Of a DNA stretch of 64,000 bases, positions 27,986 to 36,656 are shown piece after piece (position 1 is the stretch's first letter; each line of letters opens with the position of its first letter). Source of the stretch: Pseudanabaena galeata CCNP1313. GTDB lineage: Bacteria; Cyanobacteriota; Cyanobacteriia; Pseudanabaenales; Pseudanabaenaceae. Location: the NCBI RefSeq assembly GCF_029910235.1, contig NZ_CP112874.1:4206501-4270500 (forward strand), written 5' to 3'. Under the pieces are notes generated by a model that made no database searches, had not been told where the DNA came from, and saw only the letters and a program-made list of their open reading frames with translations. The translations under genes and the position numbers were made by a program.

Positions 27986-28513
27986 ATGGAAAGCCCTGAC
28001 ATTAATTCTCCTAGTCACGCCATAACCATTCATCTATCTAGTGAACTCTATGAAAGCTTGGTCGAAAAAACTAAAATTACTGGTAAAACGGAGTCAGAGT
28101 TGGTAATTCAGGGTTTACATTATATTTTGGGTAACAGGTTAGGATCAACTTTTGTTCAACAAGAAGAACTTGAACGCTTTTCAGCCTTAGAAGCTACCCT
28201 AGAGCAAAAACTCAAGCAATATGTAGAACATTTAATTAAAGATCGAGTTTCATCATCGGAGTTGGTTGAGACTTCATCTCAAGGCAGTCTTAACCACGAT
28301 TTAGACTACAAGAGAAATATGCCTATCCCCACGATTCGACCATTACAAGTTGGCGATCGCGTGTTGATTTTGGAACCAGATAGTCCTTATTACATGGCAA
28401 AGTTGCTGGTGATCAGGACTAGTTTAATTCGAGCAACGGTGGATACGGAAACAGGCGAGAAAACATTTTTAAAACGAGATTTGCGATTTGTGGAATCTGC
28501 CAATGAAGAGTGA
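27986..28513 (+). CDS. Hypothetical protein with RHH-like N terminus
   Basis: 175 residues from ATG 27986 (MESPDINSPSH). Residues 10-45 (ITIHLSSELYESLVEKTKITGKTESELVIQGL) have the strand-helix-helix pattern of ribbon-helix-helix DNA-binding domains. The middle is coiled-coil-like, and the C terminus (about 110-170) is a small beta domain (VGDRVLILEPDSPYYMAKLLVI) of SH3/KOW-like appearance. Function unknown. Its frame also opens 75 bases upstream, but ATG 27986 is more plausible. Confidence 0.6.
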   Translation: MESPDINSPSHAITIHLSSELYESLVEKTKITGKTESELVIQGLHYILGNRLGSTFVQQEELERFSALEATLEQKLKQYVEHLIKDRVSSSELVETSSQGSLNHDLDYKRNMPIPTIRPLQVGDRVLILEPDSPYYMAKLLVIRTSLIRATVDTETGEKTFLKRDLRFVESANEE

Positions 28514-28515
28514 TA

Positions 28516-28555
28516 CCAAAAACACAAAAGTGTGACGACACTTTTGTGTTTTTGG
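28516..28555. terminator. Hairpin with 18-bp arms
   Basis: CCAAAAACACAAAAGTGT, loop GACG, exact complement. It starts two bases after the stop of the preceding gene. A second hairpin around GGTGGCGC-TTC-GCGCCGC follows at about 28572-28588. Confidence 0.75.
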
Positions 28556-28591
28556 ATGATTTGTATGATGGGTGGCGCTTCGCGCCGCACA

Positions 28592-29164
28592 TCATTTTTT
28601 GTTTTTGGGTGAAATCTTTGGCGATCGCAAGACTTTAATAATAGCTAATCCTGTAATAGCGCCATAGATTAATCCTTGCAAGGCACTAGCCAAGATGGTT
28701 GACTTCGACATATAGCCGTAATACAGCCCCAAGGTACTTAGAGACAAAGCGAGTGGACTGGCAAACAACCACAGTCCCGCCGCCCGAAATGATTTGAGTA
28801 ACTGCCATTGGCAAATACCTACAGTCACACCAATAATCGCAAAATCAATCATCAAAATCGAGGGCGATGGCAAGTTCTGCCCCTGCGATCGCCATGATAG
28901 GGATGGCACAAAAAAGATAATCATCAGTCCGACAGTCCAACCACATAGAGTTAATGGCAACCACCATCCCTCCTTGGTAAAGCGATCGCGCAAAACTACC
29001 GACTGAGCGATGGCAATCCCCACGGCATGTAGTATTTCATTGAGCAAAATACGCGATCGCAGATCGTAAGGATCTTGCCAAACGAGGATCGGTAACATCG
29101 CATTGCCAATAATATTTGCAATTAGCCATAGCCACCAAAAGCTCTTTCCTACTTTTTTTGACAT
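28592..29164 (-). CDS. Polytopic membrane protein, unknown function
   Basis: About 190 residues from ATG 29164 (MSKKVGKSFWW), six hydrophobic segments and a Lys-rich C terminus (SPKISPKNKK). The upstream in-frame ATG (29194) adds only ten residues. No known motif. It is divergent from the SDR gene with a gap of under 40 bp. Confidence 0.65.
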   Translation of the reverse strand: MSKKVGKSFWWLWLIANIIGNAMLPILVWQDPYDLRSRILLNEILHAVGIAIAQSVVLRDRFTKEGWWLPLTLCGWTVGLMIIFFVPSLSWRSQGQNLPSPSILMIDFAIIGVTVGICQWQLLKSFRAAGLWLFASPLALSLSTLGLYYGYMSKSTILASALQGLIYGAITGLAIIKVLRSPKISPKNKK

Positions 29165-29202
29165 AGACTTTTGACATAGACTAAAGGAAAACAAGTTAAA
29201 CC

Positions 29203-29934
29203 ATGACAGATACAGTATCAGCTAAATTAACAGGTAAGAAAGCGATCGTTACTGGAGCAAGTAGTGGTATCGGCAAAGAAGTAGCGTTGCGACTATTACA
29301 AGCTGGCGCACAGGTCAGTCTGGTTAGCCGCCATCCCGATCACGTTCTTAGCATACCCGCAGGCAGTAATGCTAAAGGCTATGCCATAGACCTCGGTGAT
29401 ATTTCTCAAGTTGCCACAAAGATGCAAGCGATCGTTACGGAGATGGGCGGCGTAGATATTTTGATCAATAATGCAGGTATGGCGTATATCGGCGAATTAA
29501 TTGATATGCCTCTGACCGAATGGCAGAAGTTGTTTGACCTGAATCTCACCAGTGTATTCCAATGCTTACAGACTGTATTGCCAACCATGCGATCGCAAAA
29601 GAGCGGCACGATTATTAACGTGGCTTCGATCGCAGGTAAGCAAGGTTTTCCCAATTGGGGCGCATATTGCGCGAGTAAATTTGCGCTATTGGGTTTGACA
29701 CAGGCGATCGCCGCCGAAGAACAACCCCACGGCATCAAAGTTATGTCCATCTGCCCTGGTTCAGTCGATACGCCTCTATGGGATACCCTCGGCGATAAAG
29801 TACCACACAGCTTTAATCGAGCCGCTATGCTTCGACCTGCCACGGTCGCTGAATCGATCATGACTTTAATAAATCTACCTGCCGATGCAATGATCAATGA
29901 TCTTGTGCTAATGCCCAACGCAGGAACTTTTTAA
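29203..29934 (+). CDS. Short-chain dehydrogenase/reductase (SDR)
   Basis: 243 residues. Classical SDR: NAD(P)-binding TGASSGIG (about 18-25), NNAG (about 88-91), the catalytic Ser in VASIAGK and the Tyr-x-x-x-Lys in AYCASKFALLG, and PGSVDTP. Dinucleotide preference and substrate are unknown. Many cyanobacteria carry several such genes. Confidence 0.9.
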   Translation: MTDTVSAKLTGKKAIVTGASSGIGKEVALRLLQAGAQVSLVSRHPDHVLSIPAGSNAKGYAIDLGDISQVATKMQAIVTEMGGVDILINNAGMAYIGELIDMPLTEWQKLFDLNLTSVFQCLQTVLPTMRSQKSGTIINVASIAGKQGFPNWGAYCASKFALLGLTQAIAAEEQPHGIKVMSICPGSVDTPLWDTLGDKVPHSFNRAAMLRPATVAESIMTLINLPADAMINDLVLMPNAGTF

Positions 29935-30684
29935 ATTCCAGCAAAAGGCTTTGGTTTGATATTTATTTAGTCATTAAGAGAGTGGCGGCGCTTTGCGTCG
30001 CCACTCTCTTAGTAACGTGAGTTCGGGATAAGCTACAAAATTTTAAAAGCCAAAACAGTAAAAGCATCGCGAAGCGAGGCTTTTACTGTTTTGGCTCCTA
30101 GAAATGGTTCGCGCCGCGAACCGTTTCTAGGAGCCAATTTGAAATTAACCCGAACTGAGGTTAAAAGAGGATTTGGAGACCAAATCCCTACACATTTTGT
30201 AAAGGTAGGGGCTTGGTCTCCAAGCCCCATTCTCAGCGTTCTACTGCATCTATAGCTGCCGTCGATAGTGTTAGGACAAAAGCAAAACCCAAGAAGAGAA
30301 TGGCGGCGCGAAGCGCCGCCATTCTCTTCTTGGGTTTTATGTCCTTATACACTTGGCGACAGCTATATATCTTATGGATGGAATTAACTGAACCTTAACC
30401 CATAAGTGCCTAAGCCACGAAGGAATAGTTTAGAATTATGTAGGTATATTAAATAACGATTGAAAAAGTTCAATCTATTGAGAGAAGCAATAACTCCCAC
30501 TGATCTGCGAATATGGGAGAATATATTAAATTTTATAGTTTGAATCGCTAGTTAAACACCTTTTTATGCTGGTAGTTTCGATCTGACTCAAACACGAAAT
30601 TTTGATGTTTATTTACTGTTTTCTCCGCATTTTTTAGCCTCCTCCTTCTTAAGTTAATTCACTAGACATCTAGTAAGTATCACC
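29935..30684. repeat. 750-bp repeat-filled intergenic region upstream of folE
   Basis: It holds a TAAGAGAGTGGCGGCGC-TTT hairpin (29975-30011), two joined hairpins (30048-30096 and 30093-30135) whose arms share GGCT, a segment with inverted GGTCTCCAAG-type repeats (about 30170-30225) and an A-type element (30251-30367). The last 300 bp before folE (30380-30684) are AT-rich and hold no repeat or ORF I can support; they probably contain the folE promoter and leader. Confidence 0.75.
30251..30367. mobile_element. A-type palindromic element, copy 2
   Basis: 117 bp, ends TATAGCTGCCG and GGCGACAGCTATA, nearly identical to 8192-8308 including the inner GGCGGCGC-GAA-GCGCCGCC hairpin. A 61-codon reading frame through it is a by-product. 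Confidence 0.75.
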
Positions 30685-31452
30685 ATGACGATCAGTATCT
30701 CTCGCCCTGTTAATTCCACTTCTGAGAATGATTCAAAAGCCGCCAAAGTCCTTGAATCTCTACCCACCCGAAAGGCAATTTCGCAAGTTATTCGCGATCG
30801 TGTGATCGCGGCTGGCGATCCTTTTTTTGCCAATGACTCGATCTCCCATCACATTAGCGAAATCGAACGGGAAGAGTTAAAAAAAGAAATCGAAGGTAAA
30901 CTGCAAGGCGTTTTTGACTCGTTGATTATCGATACTGCCAATGACCACAACACCAAAGAAACTGCCCGTCGGGTAGCCAAGATGTATGTGGATGAAGTTT
31001 TTAAGGGGCGTTATCATCCTATGCCCAAAGTTACAGACTTTCCCAATGCCAAGGAACTTGACGAAATTTATACTCTTGGTCCAATTACCGTGAGATCGGC
31101 ATGTTCTCACCACTTTGTGCCGATTGTAGGGCAAGCTTGGATTGGTATCGTCCCTAGCGATCGCGTTATTGGCATCTCTAAATTTAATCGCATCGTAGAT
31201 TGGGTGATGAGTCGCCCGCATATCCAAGAAGAGGCGGCAATCATGGTTGCCGATACGATTGAAAATCTGATTAAGCCTAAAGGTTTAGCATTTGTGATCA
31301 AGGCTCAGCATATGTGCATGACTTGGCGTGGAGTCAAAGAACCCGAAACCAAAATGGTTAACTCAATCGTGCGCGGTTCTTTCCGAAGTGACCCATCAAT
31401 GAAAAAAGAATTCTTCGATCTGATTCGGGCACATGGCTTTGGCGATTCGTAA
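30685..31452 (+). CDS. folE: GTP cyclohydrolase I
   Basis: 255 residues. Converts GTP to dihydroneopterin triphosphate. The N terminus is longer than in short family members; the catalytic domain (about 80-250) has SACSHHFVPIVGQAWIG (zinc Cys and His), SKFNRIVDW and the second zinc Cys in HMCMTWRGV. The usual CEHH reads CSHH here. The overall layout (ETARRVAKMYVDEVFKGRY) matches the E. coli-type enzyme. Confidence 0.9.
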   Translation: MTISISRPVNSTSENDSKAAKVLESLPTRKAISQVIRDRVIAAGDPFFANDSISHHISEIEREELKKEIEGKLQGVFDSLIIDTANDHNTKETARRVAKMYVDEVFKGRYHPMPKVTDFPNAKELDEIYTLGPITVRSACSHHFVPIVGQAWIGIVPSDRVIGISKFNRIVDWVMSRPHIQEEAAIMVADTIENLIKPKGLAFVIKAQHMCMTWRGVKEPETKMVNSIVRGSFRSDPSMKKEFFDLIRAHGFGDS

Positions 31453-31470
31453 GATATTTTGCACTTGAGA

Positions 31471-31523
31471 AAAACCCAGAGATTAGGATCGGTACTTTGT
31501 ACCGTCCCTAACCTCTGGGTTTT
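31471..31523. terminator. Terminator hairpin after folE
   Basis: AAAACCCAGAGATTAGG paired with CCTAACCTCTGGGTTTT, with one mismatch, and an inner GGTAC-TTT-GTACC stem. Confidence 0.75.
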
Positions 31524-31578
31524 AATTTGTGATGGCTAGCATTTATAGTGTTCTGTAGAAGAATTTATATTGAAGATA

Positions 31579-32160
31579 ATGAAAAATTGGCTGAAGCGAT
31601 CTTTTGATTTCATATTATGTATAGCGATCGCAAGTTGTATAAGCCTAAGTATATTTCTGGGAACAGTATTGGGTGATGCTCAGCCTGTGCAAGCAAAACT
31701 TACCGATGATACTTACGACGGCAATATTTTTGCCCTCTATGGAGGCAATGGCTCCATTGTGCCACCTCGGATTAGCTTAGCTCAATCCCTTGAGATTGGT
31801 CGAGCGGCGATGCTGGTTTTTTATGTTGATGACAGTGCTGATTGCAAAAGATTTTCGCCAATTCTCAATTTAGCTCAAGGATTTTATGGTAAGACGATTA
31901 GTCTGATTGCAGTTCCTGTTGATAGCTTGGACTTACAACACAATAACTACACCCCCGCCGACGAAGCTTACTACTACAAAGGTACAGTGCCTCAAACAGT
32001 CCTAATTTCTGGTGAAGGCAAAGTTAGCTATGATCGCGAAGGGTTATTTGGCTTTGAAGAACTCGACTCGGCAATTCGAGATCTACTAGGGTTACCCGAA
32101 GCGCCGCCCGAATTAAAATTCCGCAAAACCGATAAAGTCATCAACGAATTGAATCCTTAA
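31579..32160 (+). CDS. Thioredoxin-like protein of the PSI accumulation factor family
   Basis: 193 residues from ATG 31579 (MKNWLKRSFDF). A signal/anchor segment (about 8-35) ends near the processing-like AQPVQAKL, then a thioredoxin-like domain with VFYVDDSADCKRFSP: one Cys at the usual active-site place but no CxxC. It resembles the cyanobacterial thylakoid proteins called photosystem I accumulation factors; I am confident of the fold but less of the name. Likely lumenal or thylakoid-facing. Confidence 0.65.
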   Translation: MKNWLKRSFDFILCIAIASCISLSIFLGTVLGDAQPVQAKLTDDTYDGNIFALYGGNGSIVPPRISLAQSLEIGRAAMLVFYVDDSADCKRFSPILNLAQGFYGKTISLIAVPVDSLDLQHNNYTPADEAYYYKGTVPQTVLISGEGKVSYDREGLFGFEELDSAIRDLLGLPEAPPELKFRKTDKVINELNP

Positions 32161-32171
32161 TTTATCGCCCC

Positions 32172-32241
32172 CTAGCCCCCAATTCTGGGGGAAAAAGAAA
32201 ATATATTCAAAGTCCCCCAGAATTGGGGGATTTAGGGGCTT
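32172..32241. repeat. Inverted repeat CCCCCAATTCTGGGGGA
   Basis: The two 17-bp arms (32176-32192 and 32213-32229) are perfect complements separated by 20 nt of AT-rich sequence. It lies directly after the stop of the thioredoxin-like gene and may terminate it. Confidence 0.7.
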
Positions 32242-32334
32242 AGATACATCGAAACGTAGACAGTTAGAATAGTGTGTACATGGTAGCGCCTCCCACAGGA
32301 GAAAAGAACCTAATTATTTGCCCTTTTTCCTTAT

Positions 32335-32751
32335 ATGGCAGCAAACCCAGAAATTATTACTCCAGATGTAGCGATCAATGACGATCTTGTAGATCTTGAT
32401 TTGATTCGTCAACAGTTAGCAAATCGTGCTCAGCAATTATCAATTCCCCAGATCGAGAAGCATTTATTTTTATGTGCTGACCAGACTAAACCGCTCTGTT
32501 GTCAAAAAGAAGTCGGTTTGCAAGCATGGGACTATCTCAAACGGCGGATTAAAGAACTTGATCTCGAAGTCAAAGTATTTCGTACTAAAACTAATTGTTT
32601 GCGGGTATGCGATCGCGGACCAATTTTACTAGTTTATCCCGATGGCGTTTGGTATCACTCGGCAACGGCTGAGGTATTAGAGAAAGTACTTCAAGAACAT
32701 ATCATTGCTGGCAAAATCGTCTCAGACTACGCTTTTGTTGCACCTGCTTAA
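32335..32751 (+). CDS. (2Fe-2S) thioredoxin-like ferredoxin
   Basis: 138 residues. The Cys pattern HLFLCADQTKPLCCQ ... TNCLRVCDRGP (first Cys, Cys about nine residues later, then Cys-x3-Cys) is that of the thioredoxin-like (2Fe-2S) ferredoxins, with the YPDGVWYHSATAEVLEKVL ending typical of the cyanobacterial group. Role unknown, presumably soluble electron transfer. The stop codon TAA (32749-32751) starts a palindrome. Confidence 0.87.
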   Translation: MAANPEIITPDVAINDDLVDLDLIRQQLANRAQQLSIPQIEKHLFLCADQTKPLCCQKEVGLQAWDYLKRRIKELDLEVKVFRTKTNCLRVCDRGPILLVYPDGVWYHSATAEVLEKVLQEHIIAGKIVSDYAFVAPA

Positions 32752-32802
32752 AATCCAAAAAAAGTAGCGGCGCGAAGCGCCGCTACTTTTTTTTGGATTT
32801 TA
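32749..32802. terminator. Terminator palindrome that includes a stop codon
   Basis: TAAAATCCAAAAAAAGTAGC(GGCGC), loop GAA, and its complement except for one extra T. The left arm begins with the stop of the ferredoxin gene. Confidence 0.8.
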
Positions 32803-32806
32803 ATAC

Positions 32807-33016
32807 CAATTCACAGAAGTGTGGCAACACTTTTGTAAACTAAAAACCAAACCCTGTAAGGGTTTTGAAAGCACAAAATGGCGTAGCCATTTTGTGCTTT
32901 GGTATAACGTGAGTTCGATATAGCCATTTGCGGCGTGCGAAGCACGACGCAAATGGCGAAAAATGGTAAGAACCGCTTAGCGATTCTTACCATTTTTCGC
33001 TTTCGTCGAACTGACG
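32807..33016. repeat. B-type element and a double hairpin
   Basis: A full B-type element lies at about 32802-32906: TAATACCAATTCACAGAAGTGT hairpin, AAACCCTGTAAGGGTTT, then the hairpin AAAGCACAAAATGGC-GTA (32868-32900). Next, between ACGTGAGTTCGA (about 32907) and TCGAACTGACGT (about 33005), are two hairpins: GCCATTTGCG-type (about 32934-32959) and GCGAAAAATGGTAAGAA-type (about 32957-33000), together a cruciform-like module. Confidence 0.75.
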
Positions 33017-33032
33017 TTGGATTTTAAGACTT

Positions 33033-34391
33033 TTATTGAGAAAGGGCTGCTTTGCGGGAATCAAATAGCTGCAAAACTGCACTCTTGATCATTGACATTA
33101 CATAAGGGTCGCAGCTTGCAAGCAAATCTTCAGAAGTTAAATTGCCCTTAAAAAATTCCTTGGAAAGATTTAACATGCGCTGCATTTCTGCAAAACCAAT
33201 TGATTTCACCATAAAAGTTGCTACAGGCGAATTTTTGACATCGTAACTAGAGTCAACTGTACGCCCCTTGTCTAGAAGTTCTAAAACTTCAGCTTCAATG
33301 GGAGTTGAAGGGGTGTGAGGGGTTTTGATTTCTGGTAAGAACTGTTCCAATCCGACCACTGGTTTGTCCTCTAGCGGCAACTCTCCCATCATGGTGGAGA
33401 GTGATATATCACGTCCAATCCGAAATGATAGCGCCTCTAAAATTGCGATCGAAGTTAGTTTTGTTCCTAAATACAATCTTGATACTTCTAAATTTTGTTT
33501 GGTTTGGGCAAGTAGCTTGTAATAAGTTTTTTCATTTGGCTCATTGCGATAGCGTCGAAAAACAATTTCAGGGGAAAGGAAGTTCATAAATCCTTCCATT
33601 TTTTGAATAGAAACTCGATAACCATGCACACTATAGGAGTTAACATTTTTTAGATCATGATTTGTCTCTGGAATCAAATTCCAAGTATTGTTAAGAAACC
33701 GTGATGAATTAGGACTAGCAAAGTTTTCCACATCACGGTTGGATAGACGTACTGACTTTTTGACGATTTCAGCAATTTCTTGATCGCCCCACCCAAATTG
33801 AAATACTTCATTAGCATTAACTAAGCGCCCAAATAGTAGATCAGAACAAGTCAAACCTGAATCTAATTGCGGACGGAATGGAATAGTAGCTTCAATGCAG
33901 GCCGCTATTTCCGTTAATTTAGATAGAGGTAGCATATTTTCTAAGGCTTTGATCGCGATGAGCGCACTAAGAAACTCATTTTGCCCAGACATTGGCAGTA
34001 ATGGCTGTCCATGCTCAAACCCAAACAGCATTGTTACCATCTTAAAAATCGTGTCTTCTTGAAGTTCAGGAGGGTCTAGAATGACTAATTGCTCCCGATC
34101 TTGTTTGATATAGGGTGAAATATATCGACTAATATTGACGCTGATGCCTTGATCAACTTGCACATAGACGAGATCATGAAATAATGCTGATATCACCTCG
34201 ATCGCATCTCCCCCTTCACCAACCTCAAAAATATGATTTGGCGTGTGAAACGATCGCCAAGGACCAGTCATGGTCTGAATAATCAAATTAGAGATTTTGG
34301 TTAATTCTGATTTGTCAGCTTGACCATCTAAGTCGGAGATCGCTTTCGTTAAGCAATCTAGACATTTCTGTTTATCCTTTGCAGTACTCAT
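33033..34391 (-). CDS. HD-like hypothetical protein
   Basis: 452 residues. Residues 40-75 read GPWRSFHTPNHIFEV...ISALFHDLVYV, which matches the H...HD pattern of HD-domain metal phosphohydrolases (first His in YHxxxH-like FHTPNHI, then HD). Later conserved-looking acidic residues could complete a metal site. The rest (from about 230) is helical. I do not recognise a named subfamily, so nucleotide phosphohydrolase or phosphodiesterase activity is a guess. Confidence 0.6.
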   Translation of the reverse strand: MSTAKDKQKCLDCLTKAISDLDGQADKSELTKISNLIIQTMTGPWRSFHTPNHIFEVGEGGDAIEVISALFHDLVYVQVDQGISVNISRYISPYIKQDREQLVILDPPELQEDTIFKMVTMLFGFEHGQPLLPMSGQNEFLSALIAIKALENMLPLSKLTEIAACIEATIPFRPQLDSGLTCSDLLFGRLVNANEVFQFGWGDQEIAEIVKKSVRLSNRDVENFASPNSSRFLNNTWNLIPETNHDLKNVNSYSVHGYRVSIQKMEGFMNFLSPEIVFRRYRNEPNEKTYYKLLAQTKQNLEVSRLYLGTKLTSIAILEALSFRIGRDISLSTMMGELPLEDKPVVGLEQFLPEIKTPHTPSTPIEAEVLELLDKGRTVDSSYDVKNSPVATFMVKSIGFAEMQRMLNLSKEFFKGNLTSEDLLASCDPYVMSMIKSAVLQLFDSRKAALSQ

Positions 34392-35227
34392 CCAATCCTC
34401 TCCTCATTTAACTTCATTCGTATTTACAGCGTTTTCCGAGCATTTCCACCACAAAATGCTGTTTATTATCTAGACAATTAGTGACAATTACTTAATTATT
34501 TGCTACTAAATTTGTTGATATTTTTTTAAGCACAAGGCGCTGTAGGCTCTGTATTGCATGAAACTTAAGCTGACTTATATTGATGACTGATTGGATTTGT
34601 GTGATTTTGCTCGGACTTTTTAATTAATGCAAAAGATGGACTGCACTAAGCATCTCCCATCCTTAACATATTAATACGACACTTTGAGGATGACAGAAAA
34701 TCTAACATAATCTGTTGATCTCTGAGCATAAGTAGTTAATTTTCTGTCCTAACTAAGTAGCTAAGTACAATTACATCACGCCCCCAAAACCTGAGACGCA
34801 CGTTGAGAGTACGCCACAGGTTTTAGATATGTATTTAATTATGCCCAGTTACCTACTCATAATTCATCAAGTTTGAAATTATGTATATCGTTAGTTTGGC
34901 TGGAAACCCCCTAGAAAAATCTAGCTGTAATAACAAAGCACCAAATGGCTACGCCATTTGGTGCTTTGTTATTACAGCGCCAAAGGCACTGTAAACACTA
35001 AAATTGGCTGCATAATCAGAATTGCTGTCTCAGCCACTAGTTTCTAGATTTTGCGATATTCTTAAGTGAAGGTTGTGATATTACAGCAATTTCCGATTAT
35101 AAAGAACCACAAAAATTTTTTTGTTTTGTGAGTTTCGGTTTGAGCGCAAATCACTGTAAAGGTATCGCGAGGTACTAACGCTAACATTTGTTTTTTGTAA
35201 GTTTGGGAAAAAAATTTGTCACTAACA
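34392..35227. other. 836-bp intergenic region, mostly without recognised features
   Basis: The first 370 bp (34392-34760) are AT-rich without a supported ORF or RNA gene. From about 34757 there is a degenerate C-type element (AAGTAGCTAAG ... TTAATTATGCCCAGTTACCTACT) with an imperfect inner hairpin. A perfect palindrome with 26-bp arms around TAC is at 34924-34978 (core ATGGC-TAC-GCCAT). The remainder leads to the M16 gene; I see no clear promoter. Confidence 0.6.
34924..34978. repeat. Perfect 26-bp-arm palindrome
   Basis: GCTGTAATAACAAAGCACCA(AATGGC), TAC loop, exact complement. Far from any 3' end, so not an obvious terminator. Confidence 0.8.
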
Positions 35228-36481
35228 ATGTCACAACGAATCAGCGATCGCTTGGTGCTATCCAATGGCATTGTGGTTTTAGTAACCGAAAACCCCACGG
35301 CTGACATTATTGCGGCGCGTTGCTTTTTTGCGGGTGGTGAGCGTGTTCAAACCATAGATAAATCAGGACTGACCCATCTAGCCGCATCAATTATGACCCG
35401 TGGCACTGAGAAGTATTCCTCGTTAGAAATAGCGGAGCAGGTGGAGTCAATTGGCGCATCGCTGGGGACAGAATGCTCAAGTGATTATTTCTTGCTGTCC
35501 TTAAAAACAATTTCGTCGGATTTCCATGACATGTTGTTGTTGGGATCAGAGATTTTGCGATCGCCTAGTTATCCCGAACATGAGCTTGATCTGGAAAGGA
35601 GGCTCACCATTCAATCGATCCGATCGCAGCAGGAGCGACCATTTACGATCGCTTACGATCATTTGCAGCATTTAATGTATGGGGATCATCCCTATGGATT
35701 TTCTAGCCTTGGCACAGAGACAACCGTTAGCCAACTTACTCGTAATGATTTAGTTGATTTTCATCAAACTTATTTGCGACCCGATCAGATGGTCGTCAGC
35801 ATCGCAGGTAAAATTTCTTCGGAGCAAGCCCTTTCTCTGGTGGGCGAAGCCTTTGGTGATTGGAAAAAGCCTACTCAACCAAACGTTATTTCTACGCCGA
35901 CACCCAATTTCCAGCCGCACCTCCTTACCCATGAGCAGGATACACAACAGGCGATCGTGATGATTGGCTATCCTGCGCCATCGGTTAGCTCACCTGACTA
36001 TGCCGCCCTGAAGATCGTTTCCACCTATTTGGGTAATGGTTTATCGAGTCGTCTGTTTGTGGAACTACGCGAAAAACGGGGACTTGCTTACGAAGTTTCG
36101 GCGTTTTATCCTACCCGTTTAGAAACCTCGCAATTTGTGGCTTACATGGGAACGGCTTCACACAATACGGGGACGGCTCTAGAAGGGTTGCGCCATGAAT
36201 GTGAACGACTTGCGAAGGTAGCGATTACAGAAGATGAGTTGGCAATTTGTCAGAGTAAATTGCTCGGACAATATGCTCTCGGTAAGCAAACCAATGGTCA
36301 AATTGCTCAAGTCTATGGCTGGTATGAGGTCATGGGCTTAGGGCTAGAGTTTGATCGCCAATTTGTTGAGGCGATCGAAGGAGTGACGATCGCTGATGTC
36401 CAGAGCGCGGCGCAAAAATATTTTGTAACACCTGCTATTTCCATAGTTGGCTCGGCAGATGCTTTGAAACAGGTAAACTAG
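35228..36481 (+). CDS. M16 (pitrilysin) family protein lacking the zinc motif
   Basis: 417 residues from ATG 35228 (MSQRISDRLVL). The two M16 domains are present (N about 10-200, C about 210-415), including the C-domain SRLFVELREKRGLAYEVSAFY. However, the HxxEH zinc motif expected after GLTHL is replaced by HLAASIMTRGT, so it is probably a non-catalytic M16 subunit. Such proteins normally pair with an active M16 gene next door, and none is present in this window. A TTG start at 35216 is possible. The last codons (Gln-Val-Asn-stop) form the arm of a palindrome. Confidence 0.85.
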   Translation: MSQRISDRLVLSNGIVVLVTENPTADIIAARCFFAGGERVQTIDKSGLTHLAASIMTRGTEKYSSLEIAEQVESIGASLGTECSSDYFLLSLKTISSDFHDMLLLGSEILRSPSYPEHELDLERRLTIQSIRSQQERPFTIAYDHLQHLMYGDHPYGFSSLGTETTVSQLTRNDLVDFHQTYLRPDQMVVSIAGKISSEQALSLVGEAFGDWKKPTQPNVISTPTPNFQPHLLTHEQDTQQAIVMIGYPAPSVSSPDYAALKIVSTYLGNGLSSRLFVELREKRGLAYEVSAFYPTRLETSQFVAYMGTASHNTGTALEGLRHECERLAKVAITEDELAICQSKLLGQYALGKQTNGQIAQVYGWYEVMGLGLEFDRQFVEAIEGVTIADVQSAAQKYFVTPAISIVGSADALKQVN

Positions 36482-36524
36482 TTTTCAGTCAGCGCATCGC
36501 GCTGACTGAAAACTAGTTTACCTG
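36470..36524. terminator. Palindrome reaching 12 bases into the M16 coding sequence
   Basis: CAGGTAAACTAGTTTTCAGT(CAGCGC), loop ATC, exact complement; 26-bp arms. The left arm starts with the last three sense codons and the stop (CAG GTA AAC TAG), so part of the terminator stem is protein-coding. Confidence 0.88.
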
Positions 36525-36632
36525 TCGCCAGTCTTGTTAGGACACAAACCCAGAAGACGAGTTGCGGCGCTTTGCGCCGCAACTCGCTTCTTGGGTTTTG
36601 ATTTGTCCTAATACAAATAGCGACAGCTATAA
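36522..36632. repeat. A-type element, diverged copy
   Basis: Ends CTGTCGCCA and AGCGACAGCTATA, the inner hairpin ACCCAGAAGACGAGTTGCGG with the core GGCGC-TTT-GCGCC. It abuts the preceding palindrome. Confidence 0.65.
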
Positions 36633-36656
36633 TTTATATAAGGAGTAATTTTTTCT

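Noticed and set aside
30213-30398. 61-codon plus-strand frame
   Set aside because: It is a read through the A-type element at 30251-30367.
34392-34760. Possible RNA gene in a long gap
   Set aside because: I could not find tRNA or other known RNA features; structure and covariance would need a computed search.
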